Shown here: positions 32,246 to 40,760 of the stretch, piece after piece | Position numbering within the stretch: position 1 is the stretch's first letter | Layout: each line of letters opens with the position of its first letter | Source of the DNA: Microbacterium luteum | GTDB taxonomy: Bacteria > Actinomycetota > Actinomycetes > Actinomycetales > Microbacteriaceae | Length of the DNA: 64,000 nt | Assembly: GCF_015277875.1 (NCBI RefSeq) | Contig: NZ_CP063814.1 | Location: 1,488,001 to 1,552,000 of the forward strand | Reading direction: 5' to 3' | Notes under the pieces: generated by a model | What the model was told of the DNA's origin: nothing | What the model saw: only the letters and a program-made list of their open reading frames with translations | Database searches by the model: none | Program-made: the position numbers and the translations under genes

Positions 32246-33409
32246 TCAGTCGCGCATCGCGGCGAGGTGCTCGCGGAGGGTCGGCCCCCCGCGGAACTCG
32301 CGGATGAGATGCTGCACGACCTCGCGCAGATCACCGCCGGCGGCATCGGCCACGACGAGCTGACGCGACGAGCTCGCGCCCTCGGCGAGGATCCGGTTCA
32401 CGCCGGCGTACTCCTTGGCGCACTTGAGCTCGACCGCGATCTCCGCGTGCCGCTCCAGCGTCTCCATCAGGTGCTCGCGGACGGGCACCTGCGTGCCGTC
32501 GGGCGCGACGATCACCTGAGCGTCCAGTCCGTATCGGGCAGCCCGCCACTTGTTCTCGCGCACGAACCACGGCTGGATCATGGTGAGCTCGCGCCCTTCG
32601 TCGAGTTCGCGCGAGAAGTGCTCGACGAGAACCTGGGTGAGGGCGGCCACGGCGGCGAGTTCGGGAAGCGTCGACATGCCGTCGCACGCGCGCACTTCGA
32701 TGGTGCCCCAGCGTGGTGCGGGCCGGATGTCCCACCTCACCTCCGTCGCATCGGCCATCACGCCGGTGCGGACCATGTCGTCGAGATAGGCCTCGAACTC
32801 CGCCCAGTCCCGCAGCGGCCAGGGCAGACCCGCCGTGGGCAGCTGCTGGAACACCAGTGCGCGGTTCGACGCGTAGCCCGTGCGATCCCCCGCCCAGAAG
32901 GGGCTCGAGGCGGAGAGGGCCTGAAGGTGGGGGAGATACACCGAGAGCGCGTTCATGATCGGCAGGACCTTGGCGACGTCATCGATGCCGACGTGCACGT
33001 GGATGCCCCAGATCATCATGTTGCGCCCCCACCACTGCGTGCGCTCGATGAGCTCGTGATAGCGGGTCTTGTCGGTGATCTCCTGGTCGTACCACTGCGC
33101 GAACGGGTGGCTCCCCGCGCACATCAGCTCGACCCCGAGCGGATCGGTGATGCTGCGCACCGTCTCGATCGCGTCGGCGATGTCGTCCACGGCGGCAGCG
33201 ACCGTCTGGCCGACGCCGCTGGTGAGTTCGAGCGTGTTCGTCAGCAGCTCCTGGGTGACGGTGAACCGTTCGAGCGCCGTGTCCTCGGGGAGGGCGGCGA
33301 ACACCTCCGGGGCACGCGGCACCAGGTCGCCGGTCCGCCGATCGGCGAGCATCAGCTCCCACTCGATGCCGACCGAGGAGCGCGCGGATGTCGCGAAGGG
33401 CACCGTCAT
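32246..33409 (-). CDS. carboxylate-amine ligase (glutamate--cysteine ligase type 2, YbdK-like)
   Basis: A 387-residue GCS2-superfamily protein. Landmarks are GIEWELMLADRRTGDLVPRAP (key GIEWE), MIWGIHVHVGIDD, and RPAPRWGTIEVRACD. Such proteins are described as weak glutamate-cysteine ligases; many actinobacteria that use mycothiol carry several, so glutathione synthesis should not be assumed, and a role in another gamma-glutamyl or amide ligation is possible. ATG 33409 begins MTVPFATSARSS. Transcribed towards ffh. It follows the SMR pair on the same strand with 50 nt between. Confidence 0.88.
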   Translation of the reverse strand: MTVPFATSARSSVGIEWELMLADRRTGDLVPRAPEVFAALPEDTALERFTVTQELLTNTLELTSGVGQTVAAAVDDIADAIETVRSITDPLGVELMCAGSHPFAQWYDQEITDKTRYHELIERTQWWGRNMMIWGIHVHVGIDDVAKVLPIMNALSVYLPHLQALSASSPFWAGDRTGYASNRALVFQQLPTAGLPWPLRDWAEFEAYLDDMVRTGVMADATEVRWDIRPAPRWGTIEVRACDGMSTLPELAAVAALTQVLVEHFSRELDEGRELTMIQPWFVRENKWRAARYGLDAQVIVAPDGTQVPVREHLMETLERHAEIAVELKCAKEYAGVNRILAEGASSSRQLVVADAAGGDLREVVQHLIREFRGGPTLREHLAAMRD

Positions 33410-33459
33410 GCCGTCATCCTGCCACGCCGCTGCGGGCGCGGATCAGAACGTCGGGGGAA

Positions 33460-33783
33460 TCAGTGCGGCGCGCCGAGCTCGATCAGCAGAACGCCCCCGG
33501 CGATCGCGATGATCCCGAGGCCCATCACCCACGTGAAGGGCTCCTTGAAGAGCACGCGCGCCAGGATCGCGGTCAGCGCGACCCCGCATGCGGACCAGAT
33601 GCCGTATGCCACACCGACCGGCATGCCGTTCGCCAGACAGAGGAACAGCAGAGTGAAGGCCAGGACATAGGAGACGACCACGGGCGCGATCCAGACGCGC
33701 TTCTTGAAGCCCTCCGATGCGCGCAGCGACATCGTGCCCGTCACTTCGAAGACGATCGCTCCCGCGAGGAGCAGCCAGGTCAT
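33460..33783 (-). CDS. SMR-family small multidrug/cation transporter subunit (second of pair)
   Basis: A 107-residue four-helix SMR protein. The essential membrane glutamate is E13 in GAIVFEVTGT, equivalent to Glu14 of EmrE. Helix 4 is GLGIIAIAGGVLLIEL. ATG 33783 overlaps the stop of the preceding SMR gene (ATGA) and has GGGAGGG upstream, so the two are co-translated and probably form a heterodimeric antiporter like EbrAB or YkkCD. Paired SMR proteins usually have opposite membrane orientation. Substrate may be quaternary ammonium compounds or another cation. Confidence 0.9.
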   Translation of the reverse strand: MTWLLLAGAIVFEVTGTMSLRASEGFKKRVWIAPVVVSYVLAFTLLFLCLANGMPVGVAYGIWSACGVALTAILARVLFKEPFTWVMGLGIIAIAGGVLLIELGAPH

Positions 33784-34178
33784 CGTCGTCCCTCCCTCGT
33801 GTCGGCTGCTTCGGCCGTAGGCGTCGCGATCGGCCCGGTCGCGGGCGCCTGCCGGGAGTGGGTGCTCGCACCCATCTCCACCAGCAGCACCCCGCCGATG
33901 ACGATCGCGATCCCGAGGCTCATGAGCCAGGTCAGCGGGTCGCCGTAGAGCAGTGCGGCCAGCACGGCGGTCAGCGCGACACCCGACGCGGCCCAGACGC
34001 CGTAGGTCAGGCCGATCGGGGCTCCCGCGCGCAGCAGCAGAGCCAGACACAGGAAGGCGCCGCCGTAGCCGAGAAGGACGAGGACGATCCAGCCGGCGTG
34101 GTCCACGAGCTGTCGCAGCGAGAGAGTCGCCGACACCTCCAGCACGATGGCGCCGACGAGGTACAACCATTTGGCCAT
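33780..34178 (-). CDS. SMR-family small multidrug/cation transporter subunit (first of pair)
   Basis: A 132-residue SMR protein: E14 lies in GAIVLEVSAT, followed by three further helices (GWIVLVLLGYGGAFLCLALL, GVWAASGVALTAVLAALLYG and SLGIAIVIGGVLLVEM). It has a ~28-residue hydrophilic C-terminal tail (STHSRQAPATGPIATPTAE) not usual for SMR proteins. ATG 34178 lacks a strong ribosome site; a TAGGGT box about 40 nt upstream could be the promoter. I looked for guanidine riboswitch features, since these precede many SMR genes, and saw none. Confidence 0.88.
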   Translation of the reverse strand: MAKWLYLVGAIVLEVSATLSLRQLVDHAGWIVLVLLGYGGAFLCLALLLRAGAPIGLTYGVWAASGVALTAVLAALLYGDPLTWLMSLGIAIVIGGVLLVEMGASTHSRQAPATGPIATPTAEAADTREGRR

Positions 34179-34406
34179 GGGGGAGACTTTCGGGCGGGGG
34201 CGGGTTGACCCGCTCACCCTAGCGGACCCTTGCCGGAGCGGCCGTCGGCGCGGTTCGCGACGCCGCGCAGGATCTGGCAGAATAGAGGGTCGGACCCGGC
34301 GCTCGACCCTCTATCCAGCGCCGTGGACCGTTCCAGAGCTTCCGCCGGGTGTGCACCCCACGCTCCAGGCGATCGGTTCGTTCGCTTTCACTCATTCAGG
34401 AGAATC

Positions 34407-34829
34407 GTGGCTGTCAAGATCCGCCTCAAGCGCCTCGGAAAGATCCGTGCGCCCTATTACCGCATCGTCGTGGCCGACTCGCGCACCAAGCGCGACGGTC
34501 GTGTCATCGAAGAGATCGGCAAGTACCACCCGACCGAGGAGCCCTCGTTCATCGAGGTCGACTCCGACCGCGCCCAGTACTGGCTCGGCGTCGGCGCTCA
34601 GCCGACCGACCAGGTGCGTGCCATCCTCAAGCTCACGGGCGACTGGGGTCGTCACCAGGGTGACAAGGACGCCGTTTCGACAGTGAAGACCGCCGAGACG
34701 AAGGCAGCATTCGAGGTCGACGCCGACAAGAAGTCGGTCATCAAGCCCAAGGTCGAGAAGAAGGCCGAGGAGCCCGCCGCCGACGCTGCCGAGGACGCCG
34801 CGGCGTCCGACGAGTCCGCCGAAGCGTAA
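34407..34829 (+). CDS. rpsP: 30S ribosomal protein S16
   Basis: A 140-residue bS16. The N-terminus (M)[19 protein letters not shown] is diagnostic and fixes the GTG start at 34407, with AGGAGA 4-5 nt upstream. Beyond the ~80-residue core there is an acidic/alanine-lysine-rich tail ([20 protein letters not shown] in part) typical of actinobacterial S16. The longer open frame upstream is not coding. It starts the conserved unit rpsP-khpA-rimM-trmD. Confidence 0.97.
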   Translation: MAVKIRLKRLGKIRAPYYRIVVADSRTKRDGRVIEEIGKYHPTEEPSFIEVDSDRAQYWLGVGAQPTDQVRAILKLTGDWGRHQGDKDAVSTVKTAETKAAFEVDADKKSVIKPKVEKKAEEPAADAAEDAAASDESAEA

Positions 34830-34833
34830 TTCC

Positions 34834-35064
34834 GTGCTCGCCGCCGCGCTCGAACACGTCGTCAAGGGGATCGTCGATCACCCCGACGACGTCCGCATCG
34901 TCTCCTCCTCGTCGTCACGAGGGGATGTCCTCGAGGTGCACGTGCACTCCGATGACCGCGGACGCGTGATCGGGCGCGGCGGACGCACCGCCAAGGCGCT
35001 GCGCACGCTCATCACCGCGCTCGCCGATGGCCGCCGTGTGCGGGTCGACGTCGCGGATGACTGA
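34834..35064 (+). CDS. khpA: KH-domain RNA-binding protein KhpA
   Basis: A 76-residue single KH domain (YlqC/KhpA family). The RNA-binding loop GRVIGRGGRTAKALRTL holds the GxxG motif (GRGG). KhpA proteins bind RNA, often with KhpB/Jag, and influence division and small-RNA stability. GTG 34834 lies 4 nt after rpsP; the 3' end overlaps rimM by 8 nt. The position between S16 and RimM is strongly conserved. Confidence 0.93.
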   Translation: MLAAALEHVVKGIVDHPDDVRIVSSSSSRGDVLEVHVHSDDRGRVIGRGGRTAKALRTLITALADGRRVRVDVADD

Positions 35065-35686
35065 CGTGGCCCCCTCCGGTGACGCCCGCCCGCCGGTCGG
35101 CTCCAAAACGCAGTTGCGCGTCGGTCGCCTCGTCAAGGCGCACGGCCTGAAAGGCGCGCTCAAGCTCGAGCTGTACACCGACGACCCCGACGGACGCTTC
35201 GTGCCGGGGGCGACGTTCACCCTCCAGGTTCCCGAGTCCTCGCCCTGGCATGGGAAGCCGCTGACCGTGCGCGAGTTCCGCTGGATGAACTCCCATCCCG
35301 TCGCCTTCTTCGAGGGCGTCGACGACCGCACCGCCGCCGAGGAGCTCGTCCGCGCGATTCTGTGGATCGACGAGGCCGCCGCCTCCGACGAAGAGGACGC
35401 GTGGTACGACCACCAGCTGGTCGGACTCGACGTCGTGCGAGACGGTGCCGTCGTCGGTCGCGTGGCGCGCGTCGACCACCTGCCGTCGCAGGACCTTCTC
35501 GCGGTCCTTCTCGCCGACGAGACGGAAGTGCTCGTTCCGTTCGTCAAGGCCATCGTGCCCGAGGTCGATCTCGCGGCAGGCCGGGTGCGGATCACACCGC
35601 CGGCGGGTCTGTTCGAGGAGCTGCCCCCCGAAGCCGACGAGGCACTCGGCGGCGAGGTTCCCGAGGCCCGCACCGAGCAGGAGTGA
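35057..35686 (+). CDS. rimM: 16S rRNA processing protein RimM
   Basis: A 209-residue ribosome-maturation factor that helps assemble the 30S head around S19. The N-terminal RimM domain begins with [19 protein letters not shown], and the PRC-barrel follows after the [14 protein letters not shown] segment. The start ATG 35057 overlaps khpA. GTG 35066 is an alternative. The C-terminus is acidic. It is followed 7 nt later by trmD. Confidence 0.95.
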   Translation: MTDVAPSGDARPPVGSKTQLRVGRLVKAHGLKGALKLELYTDDPDGRFVPGATFTLQVPESSPWHGKPLTVREFRWMNSHPVAFFEGVDDRTAAEELVRAILWIDEAAASDEEDAWYDHQLVGLDVVRDGAVVGRVARVDHLPSQDLLAVLLADETEVLVPFVKAIVPEVDLAAGRVRITPPAGLFEELPPEADEALGGEVPEARTEQE

Positions 35687-35693
35687 TCACGGC

Positions 35694-36368
35694 ATGCGCA
35701 TCGACATCGTCACGATCTTTCCGGCGTTCTTCGATGTGCTCGATGTCTCGCTGATCGGCAAGGCCCGCGCGCGGGGACTCCTCGACGTGCGCGTGCACGA
35801 CCTCCGCTCCTGGACTCGCGATCGTCATCGCACCGTCGACGACACCCCTTACGGCGGGGGTGCCGGCATGGTGATGAAGCCGGAGCCGTGGGGTGAGGCG
35901 CTCGACGAGATCCTCGAGGAACGGACCGCCCTCATCGTTCCGTCGCCAGCGGGGGAACGGTTCTCGCAGTCGCTCGCTCGCGAGCTGTCCGCCGAGGGCC
36001 ACCTCGCCTTCGCGTGCGGCCGGTACGAGGGCATCGACCAGCGTGTCATCGATCACTACGCCGCGCGAGGGCGCGTGCGTCTCGTGAGTCTCGGCGACTA
36101 CGTGCTCAACGGTGGCGAGGTGGCCGCGATGGCCATGATCGAGGCGACGACGCGCTTGATTCCGGGCGTCATCGGCAACCCCGGCAGTCTCGTTGAGGAG
36201 TCGCACGAAGAGGGGCTGCTGGAATACCCGATCTACACCAAGCCGCCGGTGTGGCGCGGTCTCGAGGTGCCGGAGATCCTGCTCAGCGGCAACCACGGCG
36301 CGATCGCGCAGTGGCGGCTCGCGCAGAGCGTCGAGCGCACGCGCGCTCACCGTCCCGACCTGCTCTGA
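35694..36368 (+). CDS. trmD: tRNA (guanine(37)-N1)-methyltransferase
   Basis: A 224-residue SPOUT (trefoil-knot) methyltransferase that makes m1G37 and prevents frameshifting. Motifs: [43 protein letters not shown], and the knot [15 protein letters not shown] lies upstream of ATG 35694. Length is slightly short compared with E. coli (255), which is common in actinobacteria. It converges on map with 21 nt between stops. Confidence 0.96.
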   Translation: MRIDIVTIFPAFFDVLDVSLIGKARARGLLDVRVHDLRSWTRDRHRTVDDTPYGGGAGMVMKPEPWGEALDEILEERTALIVPSPAGERFSQSLARELSAEGHLAFACGRYEGIDQRVIDHYAARGRVRLVSLGDYVLNGGEVAAMAMIEATTRLIPGVIGNPGSLVEESHEEGLLEYPIYTKPPVWRGLEVPEILLSGNHGAIAQWRLAQSVERTRAHRPDLL

Positions 36369-36389
36369 GCCCGAGCCGGCGAGGCGAGG

Positions 36390-37172
36390 TCAGTCGACGC
36401 CGAGGTGCGACCGGTCGGTGAGGACGACAGGTCCGGCGTCGGTGATCGCGATCGTGTGCTCGGAGTGCGCGCCGCGCGAGCCGTCGGCGCTGCGCAGGGT
36501 CCATCCGTCCTTGTCGGTGACCAGCTTGTCGGTGGACTGCAGGAACCACGGCTCGAGTGCCAGCACGAGTCCGTCGCGAAGCGGGTATCCCCGGCCGGGC
36601 TTGCCGTCGTTGGGCACGTGCGGGTCGCCGTGCATCTCGCGGCCGACGCCGTGTCCGCCGAAGTCGGTGTTGATCGAGAGGCCGTCGGCGCGCGCGACCT
36701 CGGCGACCGCGTGGGAGATGTCGCCGATGCGATTCCCGACGGTCGCGGCGCCGATGGCGGCCTCGAGGGCGCGCCGGGTGGTGTCGATGAGGGCGAGGTC
36801 CTCGTCGCGCGCAGAACCGACCACGAAGGACACGGCCGAGTCGGCCACCCAGCCGTCCACGGCGACGGCGAAATCGAGCGTGACGAGGTCGCCGTCGCGC
36901 AGGTCGTAATCGAAGGGGAGCCCGTGCAGCACCGCGTCGTTGATCGAGGTGCAGATGACCTTGCCGAACGGGCTCGCGCCGAAGGAGGGGTGGTAGTCGA
37001 TGTAGCACGACGTCGCACCGGCCCGCCGGATGAGGTCGTGAGCGCGTCGGTCGATCGTGAGCAGATTCGTCCCCACTCTGGTGTCTTCGCGGAGCGTCGC
37101 CAGGGTCTCGGCGACGAATCGGCCGGCCGGCCGCATCGCGTCGATCTCGGCCGGAGTGCGCAGTTCGATCAT
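36390..37172 (-). CDS. map: type I methionine aminopeptidase
   Basis: A 260-residue metalloprotease that removes the initiator Met. The metal ligands can be counted: D100, D111, H174, E207 and E238, plus H83 in the active site. There is no N-terminal zinc-finger extension, so it is the short MetAP-Ia type. AAAGGA precedes ATG 37172 by 6 nt. It stands apart from the secY-adk locus where map often occurs, so the genome may have a second copy. Confidence 0.95.
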   Translation of the reverse strand: MIELRTPAEIDAMRPAGRFVAETLATLREDTRVGTNLLTIDRRAHDLIRRAGATSCYIDYHPSFGASPFGKVICTSINDAVLHGLPFDYDLRDGDLVTLDFAVAVDGWVADSAVSFVVGSARDEDLALIDTTRRALEAAIGAATVGNRIGDISHAVAEVARADGLSINTDFGGHGVGREMHGDPHVPNDGKPGRGYPLRDGLVLALEPWFLQSTDKLVTDKDGWTLRSADGSRGAHSEHTIAITDAGPVVLTDRSHLGVD

Positions 37173-37279
37173 CGGGGTCCTTTCGCGGGGCGGTCTCCAT
37201 TCTCTCCGATACGTCGACCGCGGGCTGTGAGGATGCCCATCATCGCCGTACGTGCCCCGCCACCGAGCGCGGCGCGGCG

Positions 37280-37285
37280 TACCAT
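37280..37285 (+). promoter_or_regulatory. -10 box of the 173-residue membrane protein (leaderless)
   Basis: TACCAT ends 7 nt before ATG 37293. Confidence 0.5.
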
Positions 37286-37292
37286 CGGGGGC

Positions 37293-37814
37293 ATGTGGCT
37301 CCGTCGCGGATTCTTCGCGTGGCTCCTCCCCGCCGCGTTCGTGCTCCCCGTATGGCTCCTGGTGGGCTGGGGCGTGTTCGATGCGAGCGGATGGGCGTTC
37401 CTGTGGGTGCTGTTCCTGGCCATCCCCTCGGTGTTCGTGGGGCAGCTGATCCTCACCCTCCTCGTGCGGGCGCGGGGCACGGTGCGTGCTGAGCGCGCCG
37501 TGTCGTGGTGGGACGTCGGCGGGTTCGCCGTCTGGCACCTGCTGATCGTGTCGCTCGGCTTCTTCGACCCCGCGTGGTGGGCCCCCGTCATGGTGCTGAC
37601 CCTGTTCGTCGCGGCAGGGCTGTTCTGGCTCCAACTCTGGCAGCTGTGGCGGGAGGCGCGTCCCGCGGCGGTCTACTTCCGCACCGACCCTTCGGTGCAA
37701 CGCGGAGCGGGCTCGGCGGGGGAGAATGCCTCCCGGACCGGCGGCGCGGAACCGGACGTGTTCGTCATCGCGGAGACCGACGCCCAAAGCCCGCCCGACG
37801 CGAGCCGGCGCTGA
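37293..37814 (+). CDS. small four-helix membrane protein, unknown function
   Basis: A 173-residue protein with four clear hydrophobic segments (about 7-28, 33-56, 76-92 and 97-117; for example [20 protein letters not shown] and [17 protein letters not shown]), and a cytosolic C-terminal tail of ~55 residues rich in Ser/Gly/Asp. It belongs to no family I recognise, though similar MFS-permease-annotated short proteins precede rplS in related genomes. ATG 37293 follows a TANNNT box by 7 nt. Divergent from map. Confidence 0.75.
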   Translation: MWLRRGFFAWLLPAAFVLPVWLLVGWGVFDASGWAFLWVLFLAIPSVFVGQLILTLLVRARGTVRAERAVSWWDVGGFAVWHLLIVSLGFFDPAWWAPVMVLTLFVAAGLFWLQLWQLWREARPAAVYFRTDPSVQRGAGSAGENASRTGGAEPDVFVIAETDAQSPPDASRR

Positions 37815-37825
37815 GTCCGCACGTT

Positions 37826-37854
37826 TTGGCCGGGGACGGTATCCGTGGCAGAAT
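37826..37854 (+). promoter_or_regulatory. promoter of rplS
   Basis: TTGGCC (37826-37831) and CAGAAT (37849-37854) are spaced 17 nt apart. Transcription would start near 37861, giving a leader of about 125 nt. Confidence 0.6.
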
Positions 37855-37860
37855 TGTCGT

Positions 37861-37986
37861 TTGTGCCCTGACCTGCTCTGCCTCAGGGGAGCCGGCGCCG
37901 GAGACATCCGAGGCGCTCGGGCACACACCATCCTTTTTTCCGAATATCGCGCGGTCGACCTGTGGCGGCTGCAGAGAGACACGATC
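37861..37986 (+). promoter_or_regulatory. structured rplS leader RNA
   Basis: The ~125-nt leader has two competing pairings that share one arm: CCCTGA (37866-37871) with TCAGGG (37883-37888), or GTGCCC (37863-37868) with GGGCAC (37919-37924). A self-complementary CCGGCGCCGG lies between. A T-rich stretch (CCTTTTTTCC) follows at about 37930-37940. This looks like a ribosomal-protein autoregulatory leader, which could bind L19. It does not match a leader class I can name. Confidence 0.45.
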
Positions 37987-38334
37987 ATGCAGATCCTCGA
38001 CTCCGTCGACGCGGCTTCGCTCCGCTCCGACATTCCCGACTTCGCTCCCGGTGACACCGTCAAGGTGCACGTCAACATCACCGAGGGAAACCGCTCGCGC
38101 ATCCAGGTGTTCCAGGGCGTCGTCCTCGGCCGCCAGGGCGACGGCGTGCGCGAGACCTTCACGGTCCGCAAGATCAGCTTCCAGGTGGGCGTCGAGCGCA
38201 CCTTCCCGGTGCACAGCCCCGTGATCGACCACATCGAGATCGTCACCCGCGGTGACGTGCGTCGCGCGAAGCTCTACTACCTCCGCAGCCTTCGCGGCAA
38301 GAAGGCCAAGATCAAGGAGAAGCGCGAGAACTGA
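37987..38334 (+). CDS. rplS: 50S ribosomal protein L19
   Basis: A 115-residue bL19 at the subunit interface. It is recognised by [38 protein letters not shown] and [15 protein letters not shown] (first two shortened in use). ATG 37987 is preceded by AGAGAG at 8-13 nt. A strong hairpin terminator at 38347-38381 follows, so it is a monocistronic unit with its own promoter and leader. Confidence 0.96.
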   Translation: MQILDSVDAASLRSDIPDFAPGDTVKVHVNITEGNRSRIQVFQGVVLGRQGDGVRETFTVRKISFQVGVERTFPVHSPVIDHIEIVTRGDVRRAKLYYLRSLRGKKAKIKEKREN

Positions 38335-38346
38335 CGCTTCGCCCTC

Positions 38347-38381
38347 ACGAAGCCCCCGGCGGTCGACGCCGGGGGCTTCGT
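38347..38381 (+). terminator. intrinsic terminator of rplS
   Basis: A perfect 15-bp inverted repeat (38347-38361 with 38367-38381) has a 5-nt loop, 12 nt after the rplS stop. The following T content is modest. Confidence 0.8.
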
Positions 38382-38491
38382 CGTTCACTTCGGCGGCGAC
38401 GCGCGGGCTCCGACGGCACCCGCGACCGGCGGAGATGTGCGAACCTGGAAGAACCCGTCCGCGAGGGCGGCGCGGAGGGGAAAAGAGCGAC

Positions 38492-39280
38492 ATGACGACC
38501 GAGAAGACCGGGACGCCGCCGTCAGGGGCACCCGAGGAAGCGCCGGCCGATCGCTCGGGGTCGCGAGGGCGAGGCTGGCTGACTTTCCTGCGTGACGTGG
38601 TGATCATCATCCTCGTCGCGCTTCTGGTGTCGTTCCTCGTCAAGACCTTCCTGGTCCGCTCGTTCTACATCCCCTCCGGCTCGATGGAGGACACGCTCGA
38701 GATCGACGACCGCATCCTCGTGGATGAGATCACGCCCCGGTTCGGAGAGTACGAGCGCGGTGACGTCGTCGTCTTCGCCGACCCCGGCGGGTGGCTTCCC
38801 CCGAGCGACGCACCCGACCGAGGGATGCTCGTGGACATGGGCGAGTGGCTGCTGTCGCTCATCGGACTGGCGGCGCCCGACAGCGATGACCACCTCGTCA
38901 AACGCATCATCGGTCTGCCCGGCGACGAGGTCGTCTGCTGCAACGACGTCGGCCAGATCACCGTCAACGGGGTCGCCATCGACGAGACCACCTACCTGAA
39001 GCTGCCCACGCCGGATTCGCCCGCGTCCGCCGACGATTTCGATGTCGTCGTTCCCGAGGACAGCCTGTGGGTGCTCGGCGACAACCGCTACCGCTCGAAG
39101 GACAGCCGCTACAACCAGGACCAGCCGGGAGAGGGCTTCGTGCCGCTGGAGAACCTGGTGGGTCGGGCGTTCCTCATTACGTGGCCGTTCGATCGGCTCG
39201 GCACCCTCGACTTCCACCACGAGGTGTTCGCGGGGGTTCCGGACGAGCCCGCGGCCGACGAGGAGGAGTCGGTCGAGTGA
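38492..39280 (+). CDS. lepB: type I signal peptidase
   Basis: A 262-residue membrane protease that removes Sec/Tat signal peptides. One N-terminal helix (about 35-55, VVIIILVALLVSFLV) anchors it. The catalytic Ser64 is in PSGSMEDTL and the general base Lys137 in HLVKRIIGLPGD. The later box GDNRYRSKDSR is conserved. ATG 38492 has GGAGGGG upstream. A GTGA overlap couples it to rnhB. The gap from rplS (about 110 nt past the terminator) must hold the promoter. Confidence 0.95.
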   Translation: MTTEKTGTPPSGAPEEAPADRSGSRGRGWLTFLRDVVIIILVALLVSFLVKTFLVRSFYIPSGSMEDTLEIDDRILVDEITPRFGEYERGDVVVFADPGGWLPPSDAPDRGMLVDMGEWLLSLIGLAAPDSDDHLVKRIIGLPGDEVVCCNDVGQITVNGVAIDETTYLKLPTPDSPASADDFDVVVPEDSLWVLGDNRYRSKDSRYNQDQPGEGFVPLENLVGRAFLITWPFDRLGTLDFHHEVFAGVPDEPAADEEESVE

Positions 39281-39936
39281 CCGTCGCCGTTCCTCGTCTC
39301 ACGCTCGAGCGGCGGCTGCTGCGCGAGCACGCGCTCGTGATCGCGTGCGACGAGGTCGGTCGCGGAGCGCTCGCGGGCCCGGTGGCGGTGGGCGCCGCCG
39401 TGGTCGACGCGGGGCGCTCTCGTCGACGCGTGCCGGAGGGGCTGCGGGATTCCAAGCTCGTCCCCGAGGCTCGCCGGCCCGAGGTGGCGGCGCGCGCTGC
39501 ATCGTGGGTGTCGGCGAACGCCGTCGGATGGGCCACCGCGGCGGAGATCGACGAGGTCGGGATCATCCGCGCGCTCGGCCTCGCCGCGCTGCGCGCGATC
39601 GGCGATCTGCGCGCCCAGGGGGTCGTCCCCGAGGAGGCGATCGTGATCCTCGACGGCAATCACGACTACATCACCCCGGCCGGAGGCGCCGGCCTGTCGG
39701 TCACACCGGTGATCAAGGCAGACCGGGATTGCGCAAGCGCCGCGGCGGCTTCGGTCATCGCCAAGGTGGCCCGTGACGGTCTCATGACCGGGCTGCACGA
39801 CGCTTTGCCCGCCTACCACTGGGCGCGCAACAAGGGCTACGCCAGCCCCGATCACCGGGAGGCGATCCGCCGGCACGGCATGAGCCCCCACCATCGTGCG
39901 TCGTGGTCCATCGCGAGTGCTCCGACCCTGTTCTGA
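39277..39936 (+). CDS. rnhB: ribonuclease HII
   Basis: A 219-residue RNase HII that cuts RNA in RNA-DNA hybrids and single ribonucleotides. Active-site Asp-Glu lies in ACDEVGRGALAGP, with the later acidic residues in ILDGNHDYI and IKADRDCAS. The conserved tail region is HWARNKGYASPDHREA. GTG 39277 overlaps the lepB stop (GTGA). In this lineage lepB-rnhB-DUF2469-yraN-comM-dprA-xerC-rpsB is a recognisable order, here interrupted by a minus-strand hydrolase. Confidence 0.95.
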   Translation: MTVAVPRLTLERRLLREHALVIACDEVGRGALAGPVAVGAAVVDAGRSRRRVPEGLRDSKLVPEARRPEVAARAASWVSANAVGWATAAEIDEVGIIRALGLAALRAIGDLRAQGVVPEEAIVILDGNHDYITPAGGAGLSVTPVIKADRDCASAAAASVIAKVARDGLMTGLHDALPAYHWARNKGYASPDHREAIRRHGMSPHHRASWSIASAPTLF

Positions 39937-39950
39937 GCCGCGCCGGGACG

Positions 39951-40631
39951 TCAGTCCCAGTCGAGGTAGTCCTCGATCGGCCAGGCCGTCTCGCCGACGT
40001 GAGTGAGGGGGAAGAGGTCGGCCGCGCCGTCGATCGTCACGAGGCTGACCCGCTCCGGGGCCGCGGCGCGCAGGGTTTCGCCGTTCGCCGGAGGCATCAC
40101 GCGGTCGGCTGACCCTTGGAGAGCGAGCACCGGGATCCCGGGCGCGAGAGTCGCGGCGCCGATCTCCGCAGACGCGGCGCGGGCGGCGCGCTGCAGAGCC
40201 ATCCGCTCCCGGTCGTAGGCGTTCTCGGGGATCTCGGACGTGGGGGACACCTCCACGGGCGCCTCGCCCTCGACGGCGAGCAGCAGCACGCCGGCGGCAC
40301 GCGCGGGATGGTTCAGGGCGACCGTCCGCGCGACGGTGCCGCCGAACCCGTGTCCGCCCACCCACGGCCGTGTCATGCCCACGTGATCCATCACGTCCAC
40401 GACGTCCTGCGCGAGATCGTGGAGCGTCGGCGCCGGTACGGCGTCGTTCGGCCGGCGGCAGCCGATCCTCACCACGCGGAAGTCCTCTTCGCCGAGGGCC
40501 TCCGCCAGCAGGCCGAGATAGCCGAGCCGGAGTCCGGCGCCGGGCAGGAGCACGAGAGCCGGTCCGTCGCCGTGGTCGTCGGCGTAGGGGACGGCGCGTC
40601 CGTCCGGTTCGAAGATCTCGGTCTCAGCCAC
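39951..40631 (-). CDS. alpha/beta-hydrolase-fold protein lacking the nucleophile serine
   Basis: A 226-residue alpha/beta-hydrolase fold with the oxyanion segment LVLLPGAGLRLGYLG. Where the nucleophile elbow should read GHSxGG, this protein has GGHGFGG, so Ser is replaced by Gly. The likely Asp (GSADRVMPP) and His (PLTHVGE) remain. It is therefore unlikely to be a normal serine hydrolase; it may bind a ligand, use another chemistry, or be a scaffold. I recall related proteins with Ala at this position, but could not check. GTG 40631 has AAAGGA about 10 nt upstream. Inserted between rnhB and DUF2469 on the opposite strand. Confidence 0.85.
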   Translation of the reverse strand: MAETEIFEPDGRAVPYADDHGDGPALVLLPGAGLRLGYLGLLAEALGEEDFRVVRIGCRRPNDAVPAPTLHDLAQDVVDVMDHVGMTRPWVGGHGFGGTVARTVALNHPARAAGVLLLAVEGEAPVEVSPTSEIPENAYDRERMALQRAARAASAEIGAATLAPGIPVLALQGSADRVMPPANGETLRAAAPERVSLVTIDGAADLFPLTHVGETAWPIEDYLDWD

Positions 40632-40745
40632 GGTTATGGAGTCCTTTCAGCGGGTGCGGGATGTGCCGCGCACACCACGCTACGGGAATCGACCTGATGA
40701 TCCGGACCACGTGATCGCGCGGTCTCGGCGCGGCCGTCACGACCG

Positions 40746-40751
40746 TAGGAT
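40746..40751 (+). promoter_or_regulatory. -10 box of the DUF2469 gene
   Basis: TAGGAT ends 9 nt before ATG 40761, with a G-run between, closely resembling the ffh arrangement. Confidence 0.55.
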
Positions 40752-40760
40752 GGGGGGATC

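Noticed and set aside
34179..34270. Possible guanidine (ykkC-type) riboswitch before the SMR pair
   Set aside because: Neither the ykkC core nor paired ACGR-loop hairpins are present; only a tiny GCGGGT/ACCCGC inverted repeat with a 2-nt loop is seen.
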